Translations under genes and position numbers: made by a program
NCBI GenBank assembly: GCA_013284265.1
Contig: JABTBR010000003.1
Span: 140,717 to 204,716, forward strand
Reading direction: 5' to 3'
DNA length: 64,000 nt
Source: Oxalobacteraceae bacterium
GTDB taxonomy: Bacteria > Pseudomonadota > Gammaproteobacteria > Burkholderiales > Burkholderiaceae_D
The notes under the pieces: generated by a model
What the model saw: only the letters and a program-made list of their open reading frames with translations
What the model was told of the DNA's origin: nothing
Databases searched by the model: none
Shown here: positions 1 to 11,020 of the stretch, piece after piece
Layout: each line of letters starts with the position of its first letter
Numbering within the stretch: the stretch's first letter is position 1

Positions 1-1190
1 TGGCGCTGGCGATGGAAGAGGCCAAGAGCGCCAGCCTTGCGAAGACCGCCTTCCTGTCCTCGATGAGCCACGAATTGCGCACGCCGCTCAACGCCATCCT
101 CGGCTTCGCCCAGATCCTGACCTCCGACAAGCTGCCCTCGACGCTGCCGCAAAAGAAGGAATTCGCCGGCCACATCCTCAAGTCCGGGCGCCATCTGCTG
201 ACCCTGATCAACGAGATCCTGGACCTGGCCAAGATCGAGTCGGGCGCGGTGGCGCTGTCGCTCGAACCGGTGGGGCTGGGCGAGATCGTGCAGGAGTGCC
301 ACAGCATGACGGCGCCGCTGGCGGCCCAGCGCGGCATCCGCATGCTGTTCCCCGACCAGTGCGACTTCAATGTGGAGGCCGACCGCACGCGCCTGAAACA
401 GATCCTGCTGAACCTGCTGTCGAACGCCATCAAATACAACCGCGAGGGTGGCGCCGTGGTGGTCGACTGCAGCCTGGCCGCGCCGGGGCTGCTGCGCCTG
501 TCGGTGCAGGACACCGGCCACGGCCTGCGGCCCGATCAGCTGCAACTGCTGTTCCAGCCCTTTAACCGGCTGGGCCAGGAGGCCGGCAGCGAAGAGGGCA
601 CCGGCATCGGCCTGGTGGTGACCAAGCGCCTGGTCGAACTGATGGGGGGCAGCATAGGCGCGAGCAGCAGTGCCGGCGTGGGCAGCATGTTCTGGATCGA
701 ACTGCGCACCACCACGCCGGTGCCCTCGCGGCTGGACGGCGAAACGGCGCTGGCGCTGGTGACCGCGCCCGAACTGCCGCAGGAGCGCGCCACGCTGCTG
801 TATGTGGAAGATAATCCGGCCAATCTGAAGCTGGTCGAAGAGATCATCCGCTTCCGTCCCGACCTGCGCCTGCTGTCGGCGCCGGACGGCCATCTCGGCA
901 TCGAACTGGCGCGCGCCCATCTGCCCGACGTGATCCTGATGGACATCAACCTGCCCTGCGTCAGCGGCCTCGATGCGCTCAAGCTGCTGCGCAAGGACCC
1001 GCGCACCGCCCATATCCCGGTGATCGCGCTGACGGCCAACGCGATGCCGCGCGATATCGAACGGGGACTGGCGCAGGGCTTCTACCGCTACCTGGTCAAG
1101 CCGCTCAATATCGACGAATTCACCGAGGCCATCAACAGCACGCTGGCGCTGCGCGCGAATCAGTCCATCAATACGGCGGGGGGCGCATGA
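1..1190 (+). CDS. Hybrid sensor histidine kinase, C-terminal part (5' end outside window)
   Basis: The reading frame is open to the left edge, so the sensory N-terminus is missing. From the first in-window Met (position 12) there is an H-box SSMSHELRTPLNAILGF, then an HATPase domain with N-box NLLSNAIKYN, a G1-like DTGHGL and a GTGIGL box. A receiver domain follows, with phosphoacceptor Asp in DVILMDINLP and conserved Lys in LVKPL. This is the HisKA-HATPase-REC layout of a membrane or cytosolic hybrid kinase that passes phosphate from His to its own Asp. The stop codon overlaps the start of the next gene (ATGA), so the kinase and the following c-di-GMP protein are almost certainly translationally coupled and functionally linked. 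Its signal is unknown because the sensor region is not in the window. Confidence 0.9.
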   Translation, partial: ALAMEEAKSASLAKTAFLSSMSHELRTPLNAILGFAQILTSDKLPSTLPQKKEFAGHILKSGRHLLTLINEILDLAKIESGAVALSLEPVGLGEIVQECHSMTAPLAAQRGIRMLFPDQCDFNVEADRTRLKQILLNLLSNAIKYNREGGAVVVDCSLAAPGLLRLSVQDTGHGLRPDQLQLLFQPFNRLGQEAGSEEGTGIGLVVTKRLVELMGGSIGASSSAGVGSMFWIELRTTTPVPSRLDGETALALVTAPELPQERATLLYVEDNPANLKLVEEIIRFRPDLRLLSAPDGHLGIELARAHLPDVILMDINLPCVSGLDALKLLRKDPRTAHIPVIALTANAMPRDIERGLAQGFYRYLVKPLNIDEFTEAINSTLALRANQSINTAGGA

Positions 1191-3763
1191 TCGGTCCGGA
1201 CGACATCCTGCACGCGCGCATCCTGATCGTCGACGACCAGGAAGTCAATGTGCAGCTGCTCGAATTCCTGCTCAGCTCCACCGGCTATACGGCGGTCAGC
1301 TCCACCATGGACCCCTGTGTGGTGGCCGCGTGGCATGCGCAGCACCGCTACGACCTGATCATCCTCGACCTGCACATGCCCAAGATGAGCGGCTTCGACG
1401 TGATGGCCGCGCTCAAGCCGCTGGAGCTCGAGACCTGGCTGCCGGTGCTGGTGGTGACGGCCGAACCGGACAAGAAACTGGCCGCGCTGGACGCGGGCGC
1501 GCGCGACTTCGTCAGCAAGCCCTTCGACCCGGTCGAGGTGCTCACGCGCATCCGCAATATGCTGGAAGTGCGGCTGCTGTACCGCGAGGCGCGCGACTAC
1601 AACAGCCGGCTGGAACAGACCGTGCGTGAGCGCACGGCCGAACTGCAGCGCTTTCGCAGCGCGCTCGACGCCACCGCCGACGCGGTGTTCCTGCTCGACG
1701 CCGAGCAGCTCAGCCTGGTCGACGTCAACGACGGCGCCTGCCGCATGCTGGGCTACGGCCGCGCCGCGCTGCTGGCGCGCACGCCGCAGCAGCTGGCGCT
1801 GGGCGAGCCGGCCGCGCTGCGGCGCCAGGTGGCCCAATTGCGCGCGCCCGACCCGGCCGGCGCCGGGCTGGAGGAGAGCGAGCTGCAGCGCCAGGACGGC
1901 GCCACGGTGCCGGTGGAAATCAGCTGGCAGTTGCAGCTGGGCCAGGACGGCACCATGCTGATCGGGGTGGCGCGCGACATCAGCGAGCGGCGCCAGGCCG
2001 CCGAGCGGCTGCAGCACATGGCCCACTACGACAGCCTGACCGGCCTGCCCAACCGCACCCTGTTCTACCAGACCCTGGCCGAGGCGATCGAGCTGGCGCA
2101 AGACAAGCAGTGGCGCATCGTGGTGCTGTTCATCACGCTGGACCGCTTCAAGAACGTCAACGATTCGCTCGGCGCCACCCTGGGCGACGAGCTGCTGCGC
2201 CAGTTCAGCAACCGGCTGGTGCAGTGCGTGCGCATCCGCGACACCGTCGGGCGCCTGGGCGGCGACGAGTTCGCGCTGATCCTGACCATGACGCGCGACC
2301 AGCAGGACGCCGTCTACGTGGCCACCGAAATCCGCGAATCGCTGCGCGCGCCCTTCGACCTGCGCGGCCACCAGGCCGCGCTGACGGCCAGCATCGGCAT
2401 CGCCATGTACCCGGACGACGCCACAGATCCCGACACCCTGGTCAAGTACGCCGACACGGCGATGGAGCGCGCCAAGCAGGCCGGGCGCGACGGCTACCGC
2501 TTCTTCACGGCCGGCATGAATGTGCAGGTGCTGGCGCGGCTGGACCTGGAAATGGCGTTGCGCCGCGCGCTCGAGCAGGAAGAGTTCGTGCTGTTCTACC
2601 AGCCCAAGGTGAACCTGCACACGGGCCGCATCAGCGGCGCCGAGGCGCTGCTGCGCTGGCACCGGCCCGGCTTCGGCATGGTGTTCCCGTCCGAGTTCAT
2701 TCCGGTGCTGGAGGAGACCGGCCTGATCGTGCGGGTCGGCGGCTGGATCATCGACGCCGCCTGCCGCCAGATCGCGGCCTGGGCGCGCAGCGCGGTGGGA
2801 CCGGTGCATGTGGCGGTCAATGTGTCGAGCCGCCAGTTCGTCGAGGGCGACCTGGAAACCGAGGTGCGCGAAGCGCTGGACAAATACAAGGTGCCGGCCG
2901 AGCTGCTGGAACTGGAGCTGACCGAGACGGCCTTGATGACCAACGCCGAGCGCACCATCACCGTGCTGCGCAACCTGAAGGAGATCGGGGTGCAGATCGC
3001 GATCGACGATTTCGGCACCGGCTATTCCAGCCTGGCCTATCTGCAGCGCTTCCCGATCGACAAGCTCAAGATCGATATCGCCTTCGTGCGCGACATCACC
3101 ACCAATCCGAACGACGCGGCCATCGCGCTGGCCATCATCAGCATGGCGCACAGCCTGAAGCTGCGCGTGATCGCCGAAGGGGTGGAGTCGCGTCCGCAGC
3201 TCGAGTACCTGCGGCGCAACCGCTGCGACGAGATCCAGGGCTATTACTTCAGCCGTCCGGTGGGCGCGGCCGAGATGGCGCAGCTGGTGGAGGAGGGCAA
3301 ATGCCTGCCGGGCGAACCGGACCAGCCGGCCCAGCCGGCCCAGACCCTGCTGATCGTCGACGACGACGCCAACGTGCTGTCCTCGCTGCACCGCCTGTTC
3401 CGGCGCGACGGCTACCGTATCTTGACGGCGGTGTCGCCGGCCGAGGGTTTCGAGCTGCTGGCCCTGCATCAGGTGCAAGTGATTCTGTGCGACCAGCGCA
3501 TGCCGATCATGAGCGGCACCGAGTTTCTCAGCAAGGTCAAGGAGATGTATCCGGACACGATACGCATCATCCTGTCCGGCTATACGGGGCTGGAGGCGGT
3601 GCTCGACTCGATCAACCGCGGCGCGATCTACCGCTTCTACACCAAGCCCTGGGACGACACCCAGCTGCGCGACAATATCCGGCTGGCCTTCCACCACTAC
3701 TGGCTGATGCATGGCAGCGGTTTGCGGGTGGGCTTGCCGGGCGAGGATGCCACGGCGATGTGA
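1187..3763 (+). CDS. REC-PAS-GGDEF-EAL-REC response regulator, probable c-di-GMP phosphodiesterase
   Basis: 858 residues. The order is REC (about 8-125, phosphoacceptor D61 in ILDLHMP), PAS (about 155-275), GGDEF (about 275-440), EAL (about 450-705) and a second REC (about 725-845; CDQRMP and KPW, the type often paired with HD-GYP proteins). The GGDEF signature itself is intact (358-362), but the metal-binding Asp of the FIDLDRFK motif is Thr317 (FITLDRFK), so cyclase activity is doubtful. The EAL domain keeps EAL (486-488), the NVSSRQF Asn, LTE, DDFGTGYSSL, LKID and EGVE, so hydrolysis of c-di-GMP is the likely output. Start overlaps the upstream kinase stop by 4 nt; that kinase is the obvious phosphodonor. 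Having receivers at both ends suggests two inputs. Confidence 0.9.
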   Translation: MIGPDDILHARILIVDDQEVNVQLLEFLLSSTGYTAVSSTMDPCVVAAWHAQHRYDLIILDLHMPKMSGFDVMAALKPLELETWLPVLVVTAEPDKKLAALDAGARDFVSKPFDPVEVLTRIRNMLEVRLLYREARDYNSRLEQTVRERTAELQRFRSALDATADAVFLLDAEQLSLVDVNDGACRMLGYGRAALLARTPQQLALGEPAALRRQVAQLRAPDPAGAGLEESELQRQDGATVPVEISWQLQLGQDGTMLIGVARDISERRQAAERLQHMAHYDSLTGLPNRTLFYQTLAEAIELAQDKQWRIVVLFITLDRFKNVNDSLGATLGDELLRQFSNRLVQCVRIRDTVGRLGGDEFALILTMTRDQQDAVYVATEIRESLRAPFDLRGHQAALTASIGIAMYPDDATDPDTLVKYADTAMERAKQAGRDGYRFFTAGMNVQVLARLDLEMALRRALEQEEFVLFYQPKVNLHTGRISGAEALLRWHRPGFGMVFPSEFIPVLEETGLIVRVGGWIIDAACRQIAAWARSAVGPVHVAVNVSSRQFVEGDLETEVREALDKYKVPAELLELELTETALMTNAERTITVLRNLKEIGVQIAIDDFGTGYSSLAYLQRFPIDKLKIDIAFVRDITTNPNDAAIALAIISMAHSLKLRVIAEGVESRPQLEYLRRNRCDEIQGYYFSRPVGAAEMAQLVEEGKCLPGEPDQPAQPAQTLLIVDDDANVLSSLHRLFRRDGYRILTAVSPAEGFELLALHQVQVILCDQRMPIMSGTEFLSKVKEMYPDTIRIILSGYTGLEAVLDSINRGAIYRFYTKPWDDTQLRDNIRLAFHHYWLMHGSGLRVGLPGEDATAM

Positions 3764-3854
3764 GGGTTTGCGTCAGGGGTGTGCCGGGTGCTGGCGCTTG
3801 GTCCTCTGCAAAGAGCCGGAGTCAGATTTCGATGCCTGCGAGCCGCCGGCCATC

Positions 3855-3926
3855 TTTAAACCCACGGCAAAGAGCCGGGGTCTGACCCGCCGGGTCAGAC
3901 CCCAGGGTTACGCCCTGGGTTTAAAA
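3855..3926 (+). repeat. Dispersed nested-palindrome repeat, copy A
   Basis: The outer arms are near CCCACGGC and GCCCTGGG. The inner perfect arms are GGGGTCTGACCC and GGGTCAGACCCC around a 3-nt loop. It lies between two convergent genes. A degenerate fragment (GCAAAGAGCCGGAGTCAGAT) precedes it at about 3808-3827. The other copies are near 12352, 39772, 43652, 46076 and 55916. No transposase is linked to it. Confidence 0.85.
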
Positions 3927-3949
3927 GGAGGCCGCCGGCGCGCCGGCAA

Positions 3950-4918
3950 TTAAGCGCTGAAGTGGTCGAAGCTGCTCAGTTTCAAACCAAGTTCCTGGCC
4001 AGCCGCATCGACCAGGCGCAGGCCCGCTTGCGCATCGATGGTCCCGACCCGGCTCACCGGCGTGGCCACGCTGTCGGCGGCGGCCAGGATGGCGGCGCGC
4101 GCGCTCACCGGGGCGGTGAAGCACAGTTCGTAGTCGTCGCCGCCGGCCGCCGTGAAGGCGCGCCGCAGCGCCGTCTCGCGCGTGGCCAGCACGGCGCCCG
4201 GCGGCAGCGCGTCCACCTGCAGCGTGGCACCCACGCCGGAGCGTGCCAGGATGTGGCCCAGATCGCCCACCAGCCCATCCGAGATATCGATGGCCGCATG
4301 CGCCAGGCGCTGCCCGGCCAGCAGGCTGCCCAGTTCGACGCGCGGCACCGGAGTATGCATGCGCACGGCGGCCGCTTCCAGCGCGGCCGGCGTCAGCGTC
4401 AACTCTTCGCGGTAGCCGGCCAATGCCAGACGGGCGTCGCCCAGGGTGCCGGAGATCCAGATGTCGTCGCCGGCGCGGGCGGCGTCGCGCCGCAGCGCCT
4501 GGCCGGGCGCCACTTCGCCGAACACGGTGATGCAGATATTGAGCGGCCCCTTGGTGGTGTCGCCGCCTATCAGTTCGATATTGAAGGCGTCGGCCAGCGC
4601 GAACAGGCCTTCGGCAAAGCCGGCCAGCCAGCCGCGCTCGGCGGCCGGCAGCGCCAGCGCCAGGGTGAAGCCGAGCGGGCGCGCGCCCATCGCCGCCAGG
4701 TCCGACAGATTCACGGCCAGGCATTTATGGCCCAGCTTGCGCGGATCGGCCCCGGCGAAGAAATGCCGGCCCTCGACCAGCATGTCGGAGGAGATGGCCA
4801 GCTGCATGCCGGGCGTGGGCGCGAGCAGGGCGCAGTCGTCGCCGATGCCCAGCGCGGCGCGCGTGGGGTGGTGGGGACGGACGAAGTATTGCTTGATCAG
4901 GTCGAATTCGGAGAGCAT
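3950..4918 (-). CDS. thiL: Thiamine-monophosphate kinase ThiL
   Basis: 322 residues from the ATG at 4918 (MLSEFDLIKQYF). The longer frame reaching 4984 adds an Arg-rich, non-conserved stretch. ThiL phosphorylates thiamine monophosphate with ATP to make thiamine diphosphate, in the cytosol. Seen motifs: GIGDDCALL near the N-terminus, SSDMLVEGRHF, NLSDLAAMGARPLGF, GGDTTKGP, DISDGLVGDL and GGDDYELCF. These are the metal- and nucleotide-binding segments of the PurM/ThiL fold, and the length is normal for the family. It stands alone: pgpA, a common downstream partner, is absent and the 3' side carries a dispersed repeat. Confidence 0.95.
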   Translation of the reverse strand: MLSEFDLIKQYFVRPHHPTRAALGIGDDCALLAPTPGMQLAISSDMLVEGRHFFAGADPRKLGHKCLAVNLSDLAAMGARPLGFTLALALPAAERGWLAGFAEGLFALADAFNIELIGGDTTKGPLNICITVFGEVAPGQALRRDAARAGDDIWISGTLGDARLALAGYREELTLTPAALEAAAVRMHTPVPRVELGSLLAGQRLAHAAIDISDGLVGDLGHILARSGVGATLQVDALPPGAVLATRETALRRAFTAAGGDDYELCFTAPVSARAAILAAADSVATPVSRVGTIDAQAGLRLVDAAGQELGLKLSSFDHFSA

Positions 4919-5204
4919 GGCGGTATTGTACCGAAGCGGGGTGGCGCGGGCGCGCCCGTGCGCGGCAGAAGTTCCTTCTGCCAATCGCCGTCCCGGGCAA
5001 ATATCACGAAATATTAATGATGCAATTATGCAACATTCATCAAAGTGATATCTTAACGGGTATTACTTGAAGCCTATTCCATACTTTTTTGCAATCTCAA
5101 GCGTAAAACGTCATATCACTTGGTAAAAATACCTATCTAATTGAAAGAATTGGTCTGATAAAATCGTAGCCTTTCCGATAGTACAAACAGGAAGGCTGCA
5201 CAGC

Positions 5205-7523
5205 ATGGATTCGTCATCTGATCAAAAAGAAGAGCTTCGTCAACAACTGCGCCTTGCCGCACTCGAGTACCACGAGTTTCCCAAGCCGGGCAAAATCAGC
5301 GTCACCCCCACCAAAACGCTGACCAATCAGCGCGACCTGGCGCTGGCCTACTCCCCTGGCGTGGCCGCGCCCTGCGAAGAGATCGTGATCGATCCCGCCA
5401 ATGCCTATAAATACACCGCGCGCGGCAACCTGGTGGCCGTGATCACCAATGGTACCGCCGTGCTGGGCCTGGGCAATATCGGCCCGCTGGCCGCCAAGCC
5501 TGTGATGGAAGGCAAGGGCGTACTGTTCAAGAAATTCGCCGGCATCGATGTGTTCGACATCGAGATCAATGAGCTGGACCCGGACAAGCTGTGCGACATC
5601 ATCGCCTCGCTGGAGCCGACCTTCGGCGGCGTCAACCTGGAAGACATCAAGGCGCCCGAGTGCTTCTACATCGAACGCCAGCTGCGCGACCGCATGAAGA
5701 TTCCGGTCTTCCATGACGACCAGCACGGCACCGCCATCATCGTCGGCGCGGCCATCCTGAACGGCATCAAGGTCGTCAATAAGGATATCAAGGAATGCAA
5801 GCTGGTCGTGTCGGGCGCGGGCGCCGCGGCGCTGGCCTGCCTGGACCTGATCGTCGACCTGGGCTTCCCGCTGGAAAACATCTTCGTCACCGACCTGGCC
5901 GGCGTGGTCTACAAGGGCCGCACCGAGCTGATGGACCCGGACAAGGAACGCTTCGCCCGCGACACCACGGCCCGCACTCTGGCCGAGGTGATCCCCGGCG
6001 CCGACATCTTCCTGGGCGTGTCCGCCGGCGGCGTACTCAAGCAGGACATGGTCATGAAGATGGCCTCCAATCCGCTGATCCTGGCGCTGGCCAATCCCTC
6101 GCCGGAAATCCTGCCGGAAGACGTCAAGGCCGTGCGCGGCGACGCCATCATCTGCACCGGCCGTTCGGACTATCCGAACCAGGTCAACAATGTGCTGTGC
6201 TTCCCCTACATCTTCCGCGGCGCCCTCGATTGCGGCGCCACCACCATCACGCGCGAAATGGAAATCGCCGTGGTGCACGCGATCGCCGACCTGGCCCACG
6301 CCGAGCAGTCCGACATCGTGGCCACCACCTATGGCATCAGCAACCTGTCCTTCGGTCCGGAATACCTGATCCCGATGCCGTTCGACCCGCGCCTGTTGAT
6401 CAAGATCGCGCCGGCCGTGGCCAAGGCCGCGTTTGAGTCGGGCGTGGCAACGCGTCCTATCGCCGATCTGCAAGCCTATGCGGACAGCCTGCAGCAGTTC
6501 GTCTACCGCAGCGGCACCTTCATGAAGCCGCTGTTCCAGGTGGCCAAGAACACCCACGCCGACCTGAAACGCATCGTCTACGCCGAAGGCGAAGAAGAGC
6601 GCGTGCTGCGCGCGGTGCAGGTGGTGGTCGACGAGCGCCTGGCCCGTCCTATCCTGGTGGGCCGTCCGGCCGTGCTGGAGACGCGCATCACCAAGTTCGG
6701 CCTGCGCCTCAAGCAGGGCATCGACTTCGACGTGATCAATCCGGATTACGACGAGCGCTATCGCGACTACTGGACCTCCTACTACGAGCTGACCGCGCGC
6801 AAGGGCGTGACCCAGGAATACGCCAAGCTGGAAATGCGCCGCCGCCACAGCCTGATCGGCGCGATGATGATCAAGAAGGGCGACGCCGACGGCATGATCT
6901 GCGGTACCTTCGGCACCACCCAGCTGCACCTGCATTACATCGACCAGGTGCTGGGCAAGCGCGCCGGCGCCAATGTGTATGCGGCGATGAATGTCTTGAT
7001 CCTGCCGGAGCGCCAGCTGGTCATGGTCGACACCCACGTCAACGAAAACCCGAGCGCCGAGCAGCTGGCCGAGATCACCATCCTGGCCGCCGAAGAGATG
7101 CGCCGCTTCGGCCTGTCGCCGCGCGCGGCGCTGCTGTCGCACTCGAACTTCGGTTCCTCCAACAGCGCGTCGGCGCAGAAGATGCGCGCCGCCCTGGCGC
7201 TGATCCGCGAGCAGGCGCCGGAACTGGAAGTGGACGGCGAAATGCATGGCGACACCGCGCTCGACTCCAAGCTGCGCAACACCATCATGCCGGGTTCGGA
7301 CCTCAAGCATGACGCCAACCTGCTGGTGATGCCGAATATCGACGCGGCCAATATCGCCTACAACCTGGTGAAGACGGCGGCCGGCAACGGTATCGCGGTC
7401 GGCCCCATCCTGCTCGGCTGCGCCAGCGCGGTGCACATCCTGACGCCATCGGCCACGGTGCGCCGCATCGTCAACATGACCGCGCTGTGCGTGGTCGACG
7501 CGGTGGCCGAACGCAAGGCCTGA
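5205..7523 (+). CDS. maeB: NADP-dependent malic enzyme, MaeB type with phosphotransacetylase-like domain
   Basis: 772 residues, the usual length for the fused MaeB form. The N-terminal ~430 residues are malic enzyme ([20 protein letters not shown], a Rossmann segment [15 protein letters not shown], and ANPSPEI). The C-terminal ~330 residues resemble phosphotransacetylase and in this family act as a regulatory and oligomerising domain rather than a known catalyst. The enzyme decarboxylates malate to pyruvate and makes NADPH. An AGGAAGG ribosome-binding site lies 9 nt before the ATG. The 286-bp upstream gap to thiL is AT-rich and divergent, so it should hold promoters for both genes, but I could not fix a well-spaced -35/-10 pair. 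Confidence 0.95.
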   Translation: MDSSSDQKEELRQQLRLAALEYHEFPKPGKISVTPTKTLTNQRDLALAYSPGVAAPCEEIVIDPANAYKYTARGNLVAVITNGTAVLGLGNIGPLAAKPVMEGKGVLFKKFAGIDVFDIEINELDPDKLCDIIASLEPTFGGVNLEDIKAPECFYIERQLRDRMKIPVFHDDQHGTAIIVGAAILNGIKVVNKDIKECKLVVSGAGAAALACLDLIVDLGFPLENIFVTDLAGVVYKGRTELMDPDKERFARDTTARTLAEVIPGADIFLGVSAGGVLKQDMVMKMASNPLILALANPSPEILPEDVKAVRGDAIICTGRSDYPNQVNNVLCFPYIFRGALDCGATTITREMEIAVVHAIADLAHAEQSDIVATTYGISNLSFGPEYLIPMPFDPRLLIKIAPAVAKAAFESGVATRPIADLQAYADSLQQFVYRSGTFMKPLFQVAKNTHADLKRIVYAEGEEERVLRAVQVVVDERLARPILVGRPAVLETRITKFGLRLKQGIDFDVINPDYDERYRDYWTSYYELTARKGVTQEYAKLEMRRRHSLIGAMMIKKGDADGMICGTFGTTQLHLHYIDQVLGKRAGANVYAAMNVLILPERQLVMVDTHVNENPSAEQLAEITILAAEEMRRFGLSPRAALLSHSNFGSSNSASAQKMRAALALIREQAPELEVDGEMHGDTALDSKLRNTIMPGSDLKHDANLLVMPNIDAANIAYNLVKTAAGNGIAVGPILLGCASAVHILTPSATVRRIVNMTALCVVDAVAERKA

Positions 7524-7538
7524 GCCGCTTGGCATCAT

Positions 7539-7612
7539 CCGGATCTGACTGATCCGGCAACGCCGCCGTCCCGAATGAAAACGCAGCTGTTTTCAAGCGG
7601 GATGGCGGCGTT
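7539..7612 (+). terminator. Two consecutive hairpins after maeB
   Basis: CCGGATC-TGACT-GATCCGG (7539-7557) is followed by a long stem, AACGCCGCC-G-TCCCG (7559-7573) against CGGGA-T-GGCGGCGTT (7598-7612), with an inner GAAAAC/GTTTTC stem. No U-tract follows, so it may terminate with Rho or protect the 3' end. Confidence 0.55.
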
Positions 7613-7657
7613 GTATTTGATGCAACGCAAACTATGCGCGTTTTCTCGAAAAACTTA

Positions 7658-7728
7658 CTCTGTTACAAGATGTAATTGTTGTAATAGCCACAGCCGCCGA
7701 GGAGTGCGGCGGAGGCGCTCTGTTACAA
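7658..7728 (+). promoter_or_regulatory. Upstream region of gmd with an 11-bp direct repeat
   Basis: CTCTGTTACAA occurs at 7658-7668 and again at 7718-7728, exactly 60 bp apart, with a CCGCC/GGCGG hairpin at 7695-7713 between them. The position upstream of the polysaccharide operon suggests regulator sites or alternative promoter elements. No protein can be assigned. Confidence 0.35.
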
Positions 7729-7778
7729 TATCGGGTTGATCGGAGGGTGCTTTCTTATACGCCTTCCAGCCCTGCTAA

Positions 7779-8840
<1,062 letters not shown>

Positions 8841-8841
8841 G

Positions 8842-9825
8842 GTGGCCGGGGTGAGCCTGGCCGCGCCGCTGTCGCTGCTGTCCCCGCTGCAGGAGGGCGC
8901 CGGCAAGCGCGCCCTGATCACCGGCCTGGCCGGCTTCACCGGCCATTACGTGGCGCAGGAACTGCGCGCCGCCGGCTACCGCGTGTTCGGCACGACCACG
9001 CCGGCCGGCGCGCCTGAGGCGGGGCATGATCCCGGCGCCGCCACGCTGGCGCCCGATACCTATGCCGTCGACCTGACCGACCGCGCCGCCGTCGCCGCCA
9101 TGGTGGCCGAGGTGCAGCCGGACGTGGTGGCCCACCTGGCCGGCATCGCCTTCGTGGCCCATTCCGACGTCGAACAGATCTACCGCGTCAACGTGGTCGG
9201 CACGCGCTATCTGCTCGAAGCGCTGGCCGCCTTGCCGTGCAAGCCCTCGGCGGTGCTGCTGGCCTCGAGCGCCAACATCTACGGCAATACCGAGATCGAA
9301 GTCATCGGCGAAGACGTGGCGGCCGCGCCGGCCAACGACTACGCCGTCAGCAAGCTGTCGATGGAATACATGGCGCGCCTGTGGAGCGACAAGCTGCCTT
9401 TGATTATCACGCGGCCGTTCAACTACACCGGCGTGGGCCAGCACGAGAACTTCCTGCTGCCCAAGATCGTGTCGCACTTCCGCCGCCAGGCCAGCGACAT
9501 CGAACTGGGCAACCTGCATGTGTGGCGCGACTTCTCCGACGTGCGCATGGTGGCGGCCTGCTACCGCGCGCTGCTGGCCAGTCCGGCCGCCGCGGCCGGC
9601 AAAGCCTTCAACATCTGCTCCGGCCAGGCTTATTCGCTGGGCGAAGTGCTGGACATGATGGGCGACATCGCCGGCTACCGCATCAATGTGCATGTCAATC
9701 CGGCCTTCGTGCGCGCCAATGAAGTGGCGCGCCTGGTGGGCGACAATCGCCGCCTGGCCTCGGTGGTGGGCGCGCTGGCGCCGCCGCCGCTGGACGACAC
9801 CTTGCGCTGGATGTACCTGGCGTGA
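8842..9825 (+). CDS. rmd: NAD(P)-dependent sugar reductase, probable GDP-4-keto-6-deoxymannose reductase (Rmd-like)
   Basis: 327 residues; GTG start 1 nt after the gmd stop, with another GTG nine bases on. Extended SDR fold: GLAGFTGHYVAQEL near residue 28, SSANIYGN, and the catalytic YAVSK. Gene order directly after gmd suggests it reduces the 4-keto product to GDP-D-rhamnose, as Rmd does in Pseudomonas A-band synthesis. A GDP-talose or GDP-fucose type product cannot be excluded from sequence alone. Its stop overlaps the following glycosyltransferase start (GTGA), which points to one transcript. Confidence 0.72.
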   Translation: MAGVSLAAPLSLLSPLQEGAGKRALITGLAGFTGHYVAQELRAAGYRVFGTTTPAGAPEAGHDPGAATLAPDTYAVDLTDRAAVAAMVAEVQPDVVAHLAGIAFVAHSDVEQIYRVNVVGTRYLLEALAALPCKPSAVLLASSANIYGNTEIEVIGEDVAAAPANDYAVSKLSMEYMARLWSDKLPLIITRPFNYTGVGQHENFLLPKIVSHFRRQASDIELGNLHVWRDFSDVRMVAACYRALLASPAAAAGKAFNICSGQAYSLGEVLDMMGDIAGYRINVHVNPAFVRANEVARLVGDNRRLASVVGALAPPPLDDTLRWMYLA

Positions 9826-10961
9826 GCGCGCCGCGCATCGGCTTATCGACGACCACCACCGAACCTGCCCTGACCGGCGGGCGCATGGATGGGATCGGCG
9901 TCTATAGCCGGGCGCTGCTCGAGCATCTCCCCGCCGCCGGCTGCGCCGTGCAGCCGCTGTCGTTCCCGCCGCCCGGCGCCACGGGTGCCGCGCGCCTGTC
10001 CGTGGGCCGCGCGATGCCCCATTCCTTTGCCCGCTGCACCCTGCGCGACCTGCTGCTGCCGCGTGCGCGCCTGCGTGCGCCGGAACTGGACCTGTACCAC
10101 GCCACCGACTACCGCATCGTGCGCATGGATTGCCCGGTGGTGGCCACGCTGCACGACGCGCTGCCGATCGCCCATCCCGAATGGTGCAGTCCGCGCCTGC
10201 GCGGCCTGAAGAACTGGCTGCAGGTGAAGGCGGCGCGCAAGGCCGACCACGTGATCGCGGTGTCGCACTACGCGGTGCGTGAACTGGTGGAGTGCTTCGG
10301 CGTCGACCCTGAGCGGATCTCGGTGGTGCACAACGGCGTGGACGCGGCCTGGTACGACGCGCCGCCGCTGGCCGACACCGAGGCCACGCTGGCGCGCTAC
10401 GGCCTGCGTCCCGGCTACTTCCTGTTCGTCGGCACCCTGCAGCCGCGCAAGAACGTCGAGCGCCTGCTGGACGCCTATCTGCGCCTGCCGCCGGTGCTGC
10501 GTGCCAGCCGCCAGCTGGTGATCGTCGGCGCGCCCGGCTGGCGCAGCGAGGAGCTGGTGCGGCGCCTGGCCGACGCCGCCCGGCAGGGCGAGAACGTGGT
10601 CTGGCTCAGCCGCCTGACCGACCCGGCCGAACTGCGCCAGTTGTACGCCGGCAGCGGCGCCTTCGTGTTTCCTTCGCTGTACGAAGGCTTCGGCATTCCG
10701 ATCGTGGAAGCCTTCGCCAGCGGCGTGCCGGTGATCGCCGCCAACACCACCTCGCTGCCCGAAGTGACCCGCGGCGCGGCGCTGGAGATCGACCCCCTGT
10801 CCGTGGACGAACTGGTGGCCGCCATGCTCAGCGTGGCGCGCGACGAAGCCGTGCGCACGCGCTGCATCGCCGCCGGCCGCCGCCGCGCGCTGGAACTGAG
10901 CTGGGCCGAAACGGCCCGCCGCACCAGCGCCGTGTATCATTCCGTCCTTTCACGCCGATAG
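9822..10961 (+). CDS. GT4-family glycosyltransferase (group 1)
   Basis: 379 residues, GTG start overlapping the previous stop by 4 nt. GT-B fold: an N-terminal acceptor domain with LYHATDYRIV and VVATLHDALPIAHPEW, then a C-terminal donor domain with VGTLQPRKNVERLLDAY and the retaining-enzyme motif SLYEGFGIPIVEAFASG (E-x7-E). Such enzymes add a sugar from a nucleotide donor to a lipid-linked glycan on the cytosolic face. The operon supplies a GDP-deoxyhexose, so a rhamnosyl- or mannosyl-transferase is a fair guess; donor specificity is inference. Confidence 0.88.
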   Translation: MSAPRIGLSTTTTEPALTGGRMDGIGVYSRALLEHLPAAGCAVQPLSFPPPGATGAARLSVGRAMPHSFARCTLRDLLLPRARLRAPELDLYHATDYRIVRMDCPVVATLHDALPIAHPEWCSPRLRGLKNWLQVKAARKADHVIAVSHYAVRELVECFGVDPERISVVHNGVDAAWYDAPPLADTEATLARYGLRPGYFLFVGTLQPRKNVERLLDAYLRLPPVLRASRQLVIVGAPGWRSEELVRRLADAARQGENVVWLSRLTDPAELRQLYAGSGAFVFPSLYEGFGIPIVEAFASGVPVIAANTTSLPEVTRGAALEIDPLSVDELVAAMLSVARDEAVRTRCIAAGRRRALELSWAETARRTSAVYHSVLSRR

Positions 10962-11020
10962 CGCCCGCCGCTGTTGCCTGCCTATTGCCTGCTTATCGCC
11001 TGCTTATTCTGTCTGCCCCT

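Noticed and set aside
1160..3712. An 850-residue open frame on the minus strand
   Set aside because: Antisense shadow of the REC-PAS-GGDEF-EAL-REC gene, whose domains are unmistakable.
5141..5164. TTGAAA and TAAAAT as the maeB promoter
   Set aside because: The spacer is only 12 nt, too short for a sigma-70 promoter.
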